A stretch of DNA of 64,000 nt from Hyphomicrobiales bacterium (GCA_900471485.1 UCEU01000004.1:124001-188000), one strand, 5' to 3'; shown: positions 26,356-34,888, counted from the stretch's first letter. Notes: generated from the letters alone by a model not told the origin. Numbers and translations: made by a program.

Positions 26356-27307
26356 CGTCGGACGTTTCCTCTCCGCCGCCCGCGATGTGCAGCATGCGCT
26401 TCTCGAATTCGGGCAGCGCAGAGCGGATAAATTGGAGAATGACTGAGGTCGAGACATCGCCAGTCTGTTGCGCATTGGTATAGACGTTCAGGCTGGCCTT
26501 GCGCTTAAGGTCGGTCTGCCTGACGAAGACGATCTGCTTCTGTTCGAGTTCGGAAAGTATGCCGACCGGCGAGCGCATCCCGATGCCAAGGCCCGTCTTG
26601 ACCAGTGTCGTCAGCACGTCAGATGCGTTGGTGTTGATGAACTGCCGGCGTATCGACGAGGTCTTGAGGCGCGAATGGAAGCCCGCGACATCGTCCTTGA
26701 TCTCGGAGCGCTCGATCATCAACTCGTTTACGAGATCCGCTTCGGTCACCGCAGTACGGCCGGCGAGGGGGTGATCGGCATGCATGATGATGCCGAGCGG
26801 CACCTTGATCGATGCCGACGTCGTGACGGTTGGCTGAGCGCTGCCTCCCATGGCAATGCCGATATCGACCTCTCCAGCTTCCACGCGTCCGATGATCTCT
26901 GGCCCGGTGGCGACTTCCAGCGAAATCGTCACGCGGTCGTACTTCTTGTGAAAATCGCCGAGGATCGAAGGCAGGAAATCCTTGGCGATGCCGTCTTCCG
27001 CGGCGAGCCTGACATGGCCGAGCTTCAAGCCCCTGAGATCGTCGATCTGCCCGATCGTTCTCTCGAGGTCGCGCTCCATGTTTCTGGCGTAGTGGTAGAG
27101 GAGTTCGCCGGCACTGGTCAGTTGGACGCCGTCGGCGAGGCGGTTGAACAGCTTGCAGCGCAGCTGTTCCTCAAGCTTCAATATCTGCCTGTTGACCGCC
27201 GATGGAGCGACGTTCAGCGTCTCCGCCGCCTGCCGCATCGATTTCTTTCGCACCGTCTCCGTGAAATAGCGAAGTGCGACGATATGGACATGCATGAAGC
27301 TGATCAT
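26336..27307 (-). CDS. LysR-family transcriptional regulator
   Basis: A 323-residue regulator. The helix-turn-helix reads AAETLNVAPSAVNRQILKLE and the effector domain begins near residue 95. GGGA precedes the ATG at 27307; a second ATG four codons on is possible. Its 3' end overlaps the end of the amidohydrolase gene by 20 bases on the opposite strand. It lies 100 bases downstream of the GGT-like gene on the same strand, so it may be the last gene of that operon. It is one of three LysR genes in the window and is a candidate regulator of the 17.9-26.4 kb genes through the dyads at 23563 and 23619. Confidence 0.93.
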   Translation of the reverse strand: MISFMHVHIVALRYFTETVRKKSMRQAAETLNVAPSAVNRQILKLEEQLRCKLFNRLADGVQLTSAGELLYHYARNMERDLERTIGQIDDLRGLKLGHVRLAAEDGIAKDFLPSILGDFHKKYDRVTISLEVATGPEIIGRVEAGEVDIGIAMGGSAQPTVTTSASIKVPLGIIMHADHPLAGRTAVTEADLVNELMIERSEIKDDVAGFHSRLKTSSIRRQFINTNASDVLTTLVKTGLGIGMRSPVGILSELEQKQIVFVRQTDLKRKASLNVYTNAQQTGDVSTSVILQFIRSALPEFEKRMLHIAGGGEETSDASRSSH

Positions 27308-27407
27308 CGATATTCCCGGCTGGCGTTATGCTCGGACGCTATCATATCGAACCGGCGCGTGTGCAAGAAATGGCGGCCGGGCATACCTGCCGCGATGATG
27401 TGGTCTC

Positions 27408-28988
27408 TCAGAGGGCGGCGCCATCCGAACGCGGGTCGGTCGCGGCCTCGCACAGGCCATCGGCATGCAACACGACCGCGCCCGCGTGACCGCAGAGATC
27501 GGAATAGGGTGCGATCATCTCGATGTCGTGGCCGGCGGCGACGAGCTTTTCGACGAGGCCAGGATCGAAGCGGCTTTCGAGCTTCAGGTTGGTGCTGCTG
27601 GCGCCCCAGGTTCGACCGAGCAGCCAGCGCGGCGCGGTGATCGCCTCCTGCAACGGCATGCCGAAACGGGCGTAGCGGGTGAATATCGCCGCTTGCGTCT
27701 GCGGCTGCCCTTCGCCGCCCATCGTGCCGTAAGCCATGATCCTGCCGTCTGGGAGATAGGCGACAGCAGGATTGAGCGTATGGAACGGGCGTTTGCCCGG
27801 CTGCAGCTGGTTGGGGCCGGGCTGAAGGGAAAAGCCTGCCCCGCGGTTCTGGAAGAAGACGCCCGTCTCCGGGCAGGTGAGGCCGGAGCCGAACTCCCAG
27901 TAGACGCTCTGGATGAAGCTCACCACATTGCCGTAGCGGTCCGCAGCACCCATCCAGATCGTGTCGCCTTCGGCTGGTCTGTGCGGCCAGGGCAGGACGC
28001 GAGCCATGTCGATCCTGGCCGCCATCGCGTCGAGCGCGCTGTCGGCGAGCCAGGACTGGGCGTCGGCCTCCATGGTGTCGGGATCGCCGAGGCCGCTGTT
28101 GCGCTTGATAAAGGCCTGCTTTGTTGCCTCGATCAATCCATGGACATGGTCGTAGCTCTCGCCCGCTTCCACCGACAGCCGGTCGAAGAGCCCGAGAATC
28201 ATCAGCGACGCGACGCCCTGGGTCGGCGCCACCATGTTGAAAAGCTGCCCTTGGCGTGTCTTTAAGTGCAGGGGCTTCACTTCGCGTGCGCCATAGGCCA
28301 GGAAGTCGTCGCGGCGGAGCGGGCTGCCTTCTCGCTCGAGAAAGGCCGCATGCGCCTGCGCGGTATCACCCTGGTAATAGCTGGCGAGACCGTCCCGCCC
28401 GATACGCTCGAGCGTATCGGCCAGCTGCGACTGCCGCAGCCGCGCACCTGCTTTCGGAGCGGCACCATCCTGAAGAAAGGCTTCGGAAAATCCGGGGACG
28501 TTCGCCAGTTCGTGAAATTTCTCCGCGGTGCAAGCCGATTGGTTGGCTGTCACGGCGATGCCGTCGCGGGCCTTCTCGACAGCGGCCGAGAGGAGGTCCG
28601 ACACGGGCAGGCGACCGGGGCGGTCAACCATCGACAGTGCGAGCTCCCATCCGCCGATCGTGCCGGGCACGGTCAGCGCCGCCTCGCTGCCGCGCGGCGG
28701 GATCGATTGGCCATGACCGCGCTCGGCATACCATTCCGGCGTCGCAAGTGCTGCGGCCTGACCACAGGCGGAGATGCCGGTCAAAGGCTTGCCCGGCCGG
28801 TGAATGAGCCAGAAGCCGTCACCGCCGATGCCGTTCATATGGGGGTAGACGACGGCGATCATTGCCGCGGCCGCCACCATCGCTTCCATCGCCGTGCCGC
28901 CCTCATCGAGAATGCGGCGACCGACATAGGCCGCTTCGCGATGCGGGGCAGTGAAAGTTCCGTTGAAGGCGAGGCTGGTCTGGAGCAT
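27408..28988 (-). CDS. gamma-glutamyltransferase-like Ntn hydrolase, candidate oxamate amidohydrolase (HpxW-like)
   Basis: A 526-residue GGT-fold precursor. The expected cleavage point is before Thr in GDTIWMGAADRYGN, so the classical Thr-Thr-His is replaced by Asp-Thr-Ile, as in GGT-like amidohydrolases. AYGTMGGEGQPQTQ closes the small chain. MVAAAAMIAVVYPHMNGIGG near the N-terminus resembles HpxW, the oxamate amidohydrolase of purine-nitrogen catabolism. The ATG at 28988 is 4 bases beyond the amidase stop. No signal peptide is seen. Neighbouring amidase and AtzH/HpxZ-like genes support a role in releasing ammonium from a small amide. Substrate not proven. Confidence 0.82.
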   Translation of the reverse strand: MLQTSLAFNGTFTAPHREAAYVGRRILDEGGTAMEAMVAAAAMIAVVYPHMNGIGGDGFWLIHRPGKPLTGISACGQAAALATPEWYAERGHGQSIPPRGSEAALTVPGTIGGWELALSMVDRPGRLPVSDLLSAAVEKARDGIAVTANQSACTAEKFHELANVPGFSEAFLQDGAAPKAGARLRQSQLADTLERIGRDGLASYYQGDTAQAHAAFLEREGSPLRRDDFLAYGAREVKPLHLKTRQGQLFNMVAPTQGVASLMILGLFDRLSVEAGESYDHVHGLIEATKQAFIKRNSGLGDPDTMEADAQSWLADSALDAMAARIDMARVLPWPHRPAEGDTIWMGAADRYGNVVSFIQSVYWEFGSGLTCPETGVFFQNRGAGFSLQPGPNQLQPGKRPFHTLNPAVAYLPDGRIMAYGTMGGEGQPQTQAAIFTRYARFGMPLQEAITAPRWLLGRTWGASSTNLKLESRFDPGLVEKLVAAGHDIEMIAPYSDLCGHAGAVVLHADGLCEAATDPRSDGAAL

Positions 28989-28992
28989 GGAT

Positions 28993-30159
28993 TTAGCGGT
29001 CCGTCGATTGGGAAACGAAGTACGAGGCGGCTTTGGCAAGGAGGGCATCGCTACCTGGCCGGCCAACGAGCGACAGACCGATGGGCGCGGCGTCCTGCTC
29101 TGCAACCGGAATGCTGAGCTGCGGCAGACCGGCGTGGCCTGCGAGCGAGGTGAGGCTGAGCGCGCGGTTGCGGTATGGCTCGAGTTCCGACTGCGGCATG
29201 TCAAGTCGCGGGGCCGGGCCTGGTGCCGTGGGGTAGACGAGGATCGTTCCTTCCGGTAGCAGCGCATCAACCGCGGCGCGCAAACCGGCGCGATAGGTCT
29301 TTGCAGCTTCAAATTCCGATTGCGTGATCCGACTCGCCATTTCGAACCGCTCCTTGATCCCCGGGCCGAAATCGGGCTGGCGATCGGTGATCCAGGCGCC
29401 AAACTGCTGCCAGATCTCGTACCCCTGATGCGTGCGGAACGCCCTGAGGCATGCGTCGGCGCCGCCTTCGGGTAGGATCGGCTCGTGGCGGTAAACGAAG
29501 TCCGGCAGGGCGGCCCTCAGTAGGTTGGCAGTGTCGGGCATGGCAAGCGACCACAGATCCGCAGGTGTCCAGAACGACATTGCGGTTGCAGGTGCGGCGG
29601 ATGCGGTAAAAAGCGAAACGAGGCGGCTCATCAGCGCGAGGTCGCGGGTGAAGAAGCCCGCCACATCGTAGCTTGGCGCCAACGGCACCATCCCGTCGGC
29701 TGCAATGAGGCCATGCGTCGCGCGCCAGCCGTAGAGGCCACAAAAGGAGGCTGGCAGCCGCACCGAGCCGCCGGTATCTGTTCCGAGACCGATGTCGACG
29801 AGCCCGGCGGCCGTAGCGGAAGCAGAACCGGAGGACGAGCCGCCTGGCACGCGATCAGTCACGGCCGGGTTGAGTGGCACGCCGTAGCGGGCGTTGAGGC
29901 CCATCAGACTGTAGGCCAGTTCGTCCATCTGCGTCTTGCCGGTGATGGCGGCTCCGTTGGCGAGCAGCGTTTCAACGACACGGGCATGCGCGGTAGCGAT
30001 GGATTGATCCGCGGCATATTCGGGGTTGCCGGCGCCTGTTATCGTGCCCGCGATGTCGAAATTGTCCTTCACGCAGACGGTCAGGCCGCTCAGAGGGCCG
30101 CCCGATGCGCCGCCAAGCGGCTTGTCGAAAGGAAGGACAAAGGCATCGCAGGTCTTCAT
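28993..30159 (-). CDS. amidase signature family protein
   Basis: A 388-residue amidase. The Ser-cisSer-Lys triad is visible: CVKDNFDI holds the Lys, GGSSSGSASA the cis-Ser, and GLGTDTGGSVRLPAS the nucleophile Ser. It is shorter than GatA (about 480) and close in size to AtzE/HpxY-type amidases. A GATC-type or AtzG/HpxX-type small partner is not present in the adjacent gaps. The ATG at 30159 follows GGAAAG. It is translated just before the GGT-like gene and probably hydrolyses a small carbamoyl or amide compound. Confidence 0.9.
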   Translation of the reverse strand: MKTCDAFVLPFDKPLGGASGGPLSGLTVCVKDNFDIAGTITGAGNPEYAADQSIATAHARVVETLLANGAAITGKTQMDELAYSLMGLNARYGVPLNPAVTDRVPGGSSSGSASATAAGLVDIGLGTDTGGSVRLPASFCGLYGWRATHGLIAADGMVPLAPSYDVAGFFTRDLALMSRLVSLFTASAAPATAMSFWTPADLWSLAMPDTANLLRAALPDFVYRHEPILPEGGADACLRAFRTHQGYEIWQQFGAWITDRQPDFGPGIKERFEMASRITQSEFEAAKTYRAGLRAAVDALLPEGTILVYPTAPGPAPRLDMPQSELEPYRNRALSLTSLAGHAGLPQLSIPVAEQDAAPIGLSLVGRPGSDALLAKAASYFVSQSTDR

Positions 30160-30196
30160 GGTCGTCTTTCCGTGCTTGAGCACCAAGGAGCGCCGT

Positions 30197-30232
30197 CGAC
30201 AGAACCGGCCACGCTTGCGGCGGGCTCTGTCG
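30197..30232. other. intercistronic hairpin
   Basis: CGACAGA (30197-30203) pairs with TCTGTCG (30226-30232), with further G-C pairing inside the loop. It sits in the 90-base gap between the creatininase-type and amidase genes; possibly an mRNA processing or stabilising element. Confidence 0.35.
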
Positions 30233-30249
30233 ATGTCCGTATCAACAGT

Positions 30250-31083
30250 CTAGTCTACCCTGACATTCGCCGAGTAGTCGGGTGCCGCTTTGAGCCGCGA
30301 CAGAGGATAGGATATGACCTCACCGATCAACGTGATCAACCTGTCGGCGGCGCGTTCGACGGACAAGCGACCGCGCTCGACATCGGCGGCAAGTGCGTTT
30401 CCGCAGGCACCTTTCGGGTTGATATCCTGCATCTGCCAGCCGAAGCCGACGGCGCCACCCTCCGTCATCAGCAGCTCATATTCCTTTTCGAGAACCTGCG
30501 AGAGGGCCGGGAAATCCTCCGCGAGCGACATGTCCACGAGTTCGGGATGCAGATAGCGCATGACGCTGGTCTCGACCTCGCCGGCATGGATGCCGTGCTT
30601 GCGCTCCTCGGCATCGAAGAGATCCGACAGATCCGCGAAGCTCGACCATTTCGAGGAAACCGCGAACATGCCGAGATTGATCCTCAGGTCGCGGCAGACG
30701 ATTTCCATGACCTGCGGCTGGCCGCCATGCGAGTTGACGAACAGAACCTTGCGGACACCCGCCCGGTACACGCTTTCGCATACCTCATACCAGACCCTGG
30801 CAAGCGTCTCGGCGGAAAAGGTCAGGGTGCCGGGATAGGCGGAATGCTCGTTCGACTTGCCGATCGCCATGGTGGGCAGGATGAGCGCGGGGAAATCGTC
30901 GCTCATGCGCTCGACGGCATGACGCATGATGCCTTCATTGATGGCCGCGTCGACGCGCACCGGCAGATGCGGACCATGTTGCTCGACCGCGCCCACCGGA
31001 AGCACGGCAACGATCTGGCTCATGTCGAGGTTGCGGAAGTCTTCGGCGGACAGATCCCACCACCAATGCGATTTCAGTTTCAT
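30250..31083 (-). CDS. creatininase-family amidohydrolase
   Basis: A 277-residue protein with the creatininase metal-site pattern: LPVGAVEQHGPHLPVRVDA carries Glu, His and Asp ligands, FVNSHGGQ the next His, and HAGEVETS the catalytic-region Glu. Family members hydrolyse cyclic amides such as creatinine or deformylate flavin precursors. The gene lies in a minus-strand run with a cysteine hydrolase, an AtzH-like protein and an amidase, so it may open a cyclic amide or hydantoin ring. It is soluble, of normal length and without odd features. Confidence 0.88.
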   Translation of the reverse strand: MKLKSHWWWDLSAEDFRNLDMSQIVAVLPVGAVEQHGPHLPVRVDAAINEGIMRHAVERMSDDFPALILPTMAIGKSNEHSAYPGTLTFSAETLARVWYEVCESVYRAGVRKVLFVNSHGGQPQVMEIVCRDLRINLGMFAVSSKWSSFADLSDLFDAEERKHGIHAGEVETSVMRYLHPELVDMSLAEDFPALSQVLEKEYELLMTEGGAVGFGWQMQDINPKGACGNALAADVERGRLSVERAADRLITLIGEVISYPLSRLKAAPDYSANVRVD

Positions 31084-31140
31084 GCTGTTCTTTCCAGATT
31101 GACGGCGATGCCGGGTAGAAGAGAGGGAGTTTAAGTGCGC

Positions 31141-31548
31141 TCAGCGATCGCTGTTCATCAGCGAGACATGGGCAGCGGCGATGCGCCAGCCATCCGCGGT
31201 CCGCAACCACGTCTGGCTCTGGCGGCCGCGCGTGCCGGTGGCGGGCCGCACGAATTCGAGATTGCAGGTCGCGAAGTCATGGCCATAGGTGGTGATGACG
31301 CGACGCAGGACGTCGCGCTGTGGCGAGCCGCCGGTGCGGCCGACTCGGAATGCCCGGATTTCCTCGATGCCGTAAAGGTTCTCGCTGACGCCATATCTGA
31401 GGGTCGACGACGATGCCCAGAAAAGCTGGTCGAGCCTGTCGAGATCATTGGCCATCAGCGCCTCTTCATATGCATCGCAGAGTGTGGTCAGTTCGGCAAC
31501 CACGTTGGGAATGTTGATTTCTTGCGCCGCGCCGGTCTGGTTCGACAT
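31141..31548 (-). CDS. AtzH/HpxZ-like protein (DUF3225, SnoaL-type fold)
   Basis: A 135-residue protein. LDQLFWASSSTLRYGVSENL, YGIEEIRAFR, RRVITTYGHDFAT and RQSQTWLRTADGWRIAAAHV are diagnostic of the HpxZ/AtzH group. AtzH of the cyanuric acid pathway has been described as a 1,3-dicarboxyurea amidohydrolase, and HpxZ belongs to oxalurate catabolism. In those clusters it accompanies an AtzE/HpxY amidase and the tiny AtzG/HpxX subunit; here the amidase is close by but the small subunit is missing. This supports a urea-, oxalurate- or biuret-like intermediate. Confidence 0.85.
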   Translation of the reverse strand: MSNQTGAAQEINIPNVVAELTTLCDAYEEALMANDLDRLDQLFWASSSTLRYGVSENLYGIEEIRAFRVGRTGGSPQRDVLRRVITTYGHDFATCNLEFVRPATGTRGRQSQTWLRTADGWRIAAAHVSLMNSDR

Positions 31549-31560
31549 GGTATCGCTCCT

Positions 31561-32343
31561 TCAGCTCAACTGCTCGGAAATGTCGCTGGACTGGCACACG
31601 AAGCCAAAACATTGGCGAATGTTGTAAAGCGTCGCATCCATGCAGAAGTCCGGGGAGGTCGTCGCCGAACAATCCTCCAGCAAGAGGCAGTCATAGCCAC
31701 GGAAGTTCGCATCCTGCAACGTGCAGAGCACGCATTGATCGGCGTTGACGCCGGCAAACAGCAAGGTGGTTATGTTGAGATTGCGCAGGATGCTGTCGAG
31801 CAGCGTGTCACGGAAGCCGGACATGCTGTACTTGTCGACATGGATATCGTCTTCGGCGGGAACAAGCTCGTCGACGATCGCAGTGGACCAGTTTCCGGCA
31901 AGCAGGACCCTGGCGCCATCGCGTGGCAGAGGATCGCCGATACCGGCTCCATCGCCATGCGGATTGTAGACATGCAGGATACCCGGAGAAAGGTTCGCGC
32001 GGTCGGCGCGGTTTCCCCAGTTCACCCAGACGACGGGTACGTCTGCCTTGCGAAGCTTCGGCAGCAGCGCGTTCAGCGGGGCGATCGGCTCCCGCGCCGG
32101 CGAGACATCGACGCCGATATGCGCCAGCCAGCCATCCGGGTGGCAGAAGTCGTTCTGCATGTCGACGACCACGATCGCCGTGCGTGCCAGATCAAAGCTC
32201 ACCTCGCGATGGCGATCGCTAATGGTAACGGGACGGGGTCCCATGGGTTGGCGAACCATATCGACTGTCTCGGGAGAGACGAGCCACTGGTTGCGCGGGG
32301 AGGAGCCGAGTGGCGTGGCGTCGCGGCTATCCGTTCTTGCCAT
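31561..32343 (-). CDS. RutB-like cysteine hydrolase (isochorismatase family)
   Basis: A 260-residue cysteine hydrolase. The catalytic Asp is in IVVVDMQNDF, the Lys in IHVDKYSMSGF, and the Cys in GVNADQCVLCTLQDA. The block NWSTAIVDELVPAEDDIHV followed by LLDSILRN resembles RutB (ureidoacrylate amidohydrolase) more than biuret hydrolase BiuH. It probably releases carbamate or ammonia from a ureido compound. The ATG at 32343 is preferred; a TTG three codons earlier overlaps the cupin stop. It is the second gene of the cupin-led operon, 5 bases after the first. Confidence 0.88.
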   Translation of the reverse strand: MARTDSRDATPLGSSPRNQWLVSPETVDMVRQPMGPRPVTISDRHREVSFDLARTAIVVVDMQNDFCHPDGWLAHIGVDVSPAREPIAPLNALLPKLRKADVPVVWVNWGNRADRANLSPGILHVYNPHGDGAGIGDPLPRDGARVLLAGNWSTAIVDELVPAEDDIHVDKYSMSGFRDTLLDSILRNLNITTLLFAGVNADQCVLCTLQDANFRGYDCLLLEDCSATTSPDFCMDATLYNIRQCFGFVCQSSDISEQLS

Positions 32344-32348
32344 CAGTT

Positions 32349-32777
32349 TCAAAGTCCTTGCAGGATGCGGATATCCTCTTCGTCGAGCGCAACGCGCTCG
32401 CCGCTGCGGATAAGCTCCGAAAACTCCTGGTTGGGCGTCATGACCGTAAGCGTATAAAGCTTGCTCGTTCCCGTGTTCCTGACGATGTGAACGCTGCCGG
32501 GGTTTAGCAGGAAGGCATCACCCTTGCCGATCTTCATCTCCTCGCCATCGCTTGATGCGACGCCTTCGCCATGCAGCACGTAAAAGAACTCGTGCGCTTC
32601 CGAGTGGCTGTTCGGAGGCGTGGCACCGCCGACATTGAAGATCTCGATCACGAAAATCGCGTCCGTCGTATCTTTCTTGGGATCGAAGAGTATGGCGAAG
32701 TAATTCGTATCGTTGGGCGAAATCCGGAAGACTTTCGCGGACCGGGCATTTTCAAATGAATAGGTTTTCATTGGCAT
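32349..32777 (-). CDS. single-domain cupin protein
   Basis: A 142-residue cupin. The metal motif NSHSEAHEFFYVLHGEG (first cupin box) and FLLNPGSVHIVRN (second box) are clear. It is the first gene of the minus-strand hydrolase operon, divergent from the LysR gene at 32927. Small cupins in such operons serve as isomerases, dioxygenases or ureidoglycolate-type lyases; the sequence alone does not choose between them. AGAGATC precedes the ATG at 32777. Confidence 0.85.
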   Translation of the reverse strand: MPMKTYSFENARSAKVFRISPNDTNYFAILFDPKKDTTDAIFVIEIFNVGGATPPNSHSEAHEFFYVLHGEGVASSDGEEMKIGKGDAFLLNPGSVHIVRNTGTSKLYTLTVMTPNQEFSELIRSGERVALDEEDIRILQGL

Positions 32778-32829
32778 GATCTCTGTTTCGCGAATTTATT
32801 CGCCGCCAAGCGGCGGTATTCGTCACGGC

Positions 32830-32858
32830 TTGATGTGACTTTCAGCTCAATGTTAGAT
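32830..32858 (+). promoter_or_regulatory. candidate sigma-70 promoter for LysR/ABC operon
   Basis: TTGATG (32830-32835) and TTAGAT (32853-32858) are separated by exactly 17 bases, and the LysR start lies about 70 bases downstream. The match is fair, not perfect. Confidence 0.4.
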
Positions 32859-32898
32859 ACGCGAGCACACAATAAAAGCGTTATAATTCGTCCTATGT

Positions 32899-32915
32899 GT
32901 TGCCTTTCCGGCAAC
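32899..32915. promoter_or_regulatory. LysR-type dyad, site C
   Basis: GTTGC-CTTTCCG-GCAAC is a perfect inverted repeat with a 7-base spacer (arms extend to GTTGCC/GGCAAC). It has the same form as sites A and B at 23563 and 23619. It ends just before the AGGAGG of the LysR gene, so it could serve autoregulation or act as an mRNA hairpin. Confidence 0.5.
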
Positions 32916-32926
32916 AGGAGGCCCGC

Positions 32927-33934
32927 ATGCTGCACGGCAGATTGCTAAACTATCTGGATGAAGTAGCCCGAAGCGGCTCCATACGAAAAGCCGCCGAGCG
33001 GCTCAACGTGGCGCCATCGGCGGTGAGCCGGCAGATACTCTACCTCGAGGAAGGGCTGGGGACGCCGCTCTTCCAGCGCGGCCCGCGAAAGCTTGCGCTG
33101 ACCGCTGCGGGCGAAATCATCATCCGGCACGTCCGGGCGACTTTGAAGGACATGGAAAGGGCACAGGCGCAGATAGAGGAATTGAAGGGGCTGCGCCGCG
33201 GCGAGATCACCATCGCCGTCATGAGCGGGCTTGCCGCCAATCTGGTTCCCCGTTGTGTCGTCGATTTCCAGCAAAAGAATCCACGGGTCAAGGTCAATAT
33301 CAGGCTTCTGGCGACGGGCGATGAAATCATCGCCGCGATCGCCTCCGAGGAGGTGGAACTCGGTCTCGGATTCGATTTTCCATCCCGCCCGAAGATCCGC
33401 GTGCTGAACGGCGCCGTCGGACGCCTTGGCGCAGTCATGGCGCCGGATCATCCGCTGGCGGGTCGATCGACGCTGCGCGTCGGCGATTGTCTCGAGCACC
33501 GCCTCGTTGTCGCCGACGAGACCATGGCCATCCGACCGTATCTTGATCAGATGTTTGCGAAGGTCAAACTCGAGCCGGAATTCGCTCTCGAGACGAACTC
33601 GATCGAAGTTATGCGCCATACCGCGATGATGGATCGCAGCATTACGTTTCTCACACCTTTCGACATCGAATTCGAACAGCGCCTCGGGCGCCTTGTCTAT
33701 GTTCCCGTTCAGGAACTCTCTCATCATACGCAGCGGTTGATGCTCATCAGCCACGACAAGGCCTTGGCCGCACTGACAAGCGTTTTCATCGAGAATCTAC
33801 GCTCCATCATCGAACGCGCCACCGGTTCGATCGAGCAGCCGGTCCAATCCGGGCAATACCCATCAGAGTACAGCGACAACCGCACTGTTGCCGTTTACGC
33901 AACGCATTGTCCGTTCGAATGCTGCTTGTTTTAG
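32927..33934 (+). CDS. LysR-family transcriptional regulator
   Basis: A 335-residue regulator. The DNA-binding helix reads AAERLNVAPSAVSRQILYLE, and the effector domain follows a linker rich in charged helix. AGGAGG stands 7 bases before the ATG at 32927. It is close in helix sequence to the LysR protein at 26336, and the similar dyads in front of both loci suggest that one or both bind GTTGC-N7-GCAAC. It is divergent from the cupin-led operon and upstream of a NitT/TauT importer on its own strand, and probably controls both. The C-terminal tail is a little longer than usual. Confidence 0.93.
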   Translation: MLHGRLLNYLDEVARSGSIRKAAERLNVAPSAVSRQILYLEEGLGTPLFQRGPRKLALTAAGEIIIRHVRATLKDMERAQAQIEELKGLRRGEITIAVMSGLAANLVPRCVVDFQQKNPRVKVNIRLLATGDEIIAAIASEEVELGLGFDFPSRPKIRVLNGAVGRLGAVMAPDHPLAGRSTLRVGDCLEHRLVVADETMAIRPYLDQMFAKVKLEPEFALETNSIEVMRHTAMMDRSITFLTPFDIEFEQRLGRLVYVPVQELSHHTQRLMLISHDKALAALTSVFIENLRSIIERATGSIEQPVQSGQYPSEYSDNRTVAVYATHCPFECCLF

Positions 33935-33966
33935 CGGAAACGCTGTGCAAGCTTTTGCCCAACAGA

Positions 33967-34857
33967 ATGATCAAGAGTTCCGCAAACGGGACCAATGGGG
34001 AGGAAAGCCCGTCTAGCCGCGATGGCGGTAGAAAGGTCTTTCTCGTGAATGGTACTGATGTCGGATACGGCCTTTCGGCCCGCGGCGTGGGTATGGTCTA
34101 CAAGCGCGGCAAGCAAAGCACGGTCGCGCTCACCGATTGCACTCTGGAGGTTGCGCGCGGCAGTTGGACATCACTCATCGGAGCATCCGGCTGCGGCAAG
34201 TCCACGCTGCTGCGGATATTTGCCGATATCGTCAAGCCGACCCATGGTGAGGCGCGCCTGCATGGCCTGACGCCGGCCGAGGCAAGGGCGGAGCGAACAT
34301 ATGCCTTTGTGTCGCAGCAATCGACCATGCTGCCCTGGCGCAAGATGGCCGACAATGTCGGTCTCGGCCTCGAAGTCGCCGGCGTGGCCAAGCGGGAGCG
34401 CGAGCGCCTGATCGCCGAGGCGATGGAACTGGTGGGCCTGACGGGGTTTGAAAAGGCTTTTCCCTCGGAGCTCTCGGGCGGCATGCGGCAGCGCGCCGCG
34501 ATCGCCCGCGCCTTGACGCTGAAGCCGCGCTTTCTCCTGATGGATGAACCGTTCGGCGCGCTCGACGAACTGACGCGCGACAAGCTGAATTTCGAACTGC
34601 TGCGCATTCTGCAAGAGACCGGCGCAACCCTTCTGCTGGTCACGCACTCCATCAGCGAAGCGGTCATTCTGTCTGATCAGGTGGCGGTCATGACGCCCAG
34701 GCCTGGTCGTATCACTAAGATGATCGAGATCGACTTTGGTCGCGACCGGACGATCGCCATGCGAGACGATCCCCGTTTTGGGCTCTACGAAGCCGAGCTT
34801 CGCCATGCGCTTCACGGCGATCCGGCGGTCGTCGCGGCGCACCGCCACACTGCTTAA
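33967..34857 (+). CDS. NitT/TauT-type ABC transporter ATP-binding protein
   Basis: A 296-residue ATPase with Walker A GASGCGKST, signature LSGGMRQR, Walker B LLMDEPFGALD and switch VTHSISEA, as in SsuB/TauB proteins. The start is uncertain: an ATG at 33967 is used, but GTG at 34045 has AAAGG eight bases upstream and would remove 26 poorly conserved residues. It is the first component of an importer with the binding protein at 34889 and two permeases. Such importers carry sulfonates, nitrate, pyrimidine precursors, riboflavin or small amides. The neighbours point to a nitrogen heterocycle or ureide. Confidence 0.92.
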   Translation: MIKSSANGTNGEESPSSRDGGRKVFLVNGTDVGYGLSARGVGMVYKRGKQSTVALTDCTLEVARGSWTSLIGASGCGKSTLLRIFADIVKPTHGEARLHGLTPAEARAERTYAFVSQQSTMLPWRKMADNVGLGLEVAGVAKRERERLIAEAMELVGLTGFEKAFPSELSGGMRQRAAIARALTLKPRFLLMDEPFGALDELTRDKLNFELLRILQETGATLLLVTHSISEAVILSDQVAVMTPRPGRITKMIEIDFGRDRTIAMRDDPRFGLYEAELRHALHGDPAVVAAHRHTA

Positions 34858-34888
34858 CTGAACACCCTTGCAACCGGAGACGAACTGA

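Noticed and set aside
31141..32777. Calling the set a cyanuric acid (atzDEGH-biuH) operon
   Set aside because: No AtzD or AtzG is present, and the cysteine hydrolase looks more like RutB than biuret hydrolase; only the AtzH-like and amidase members agree.
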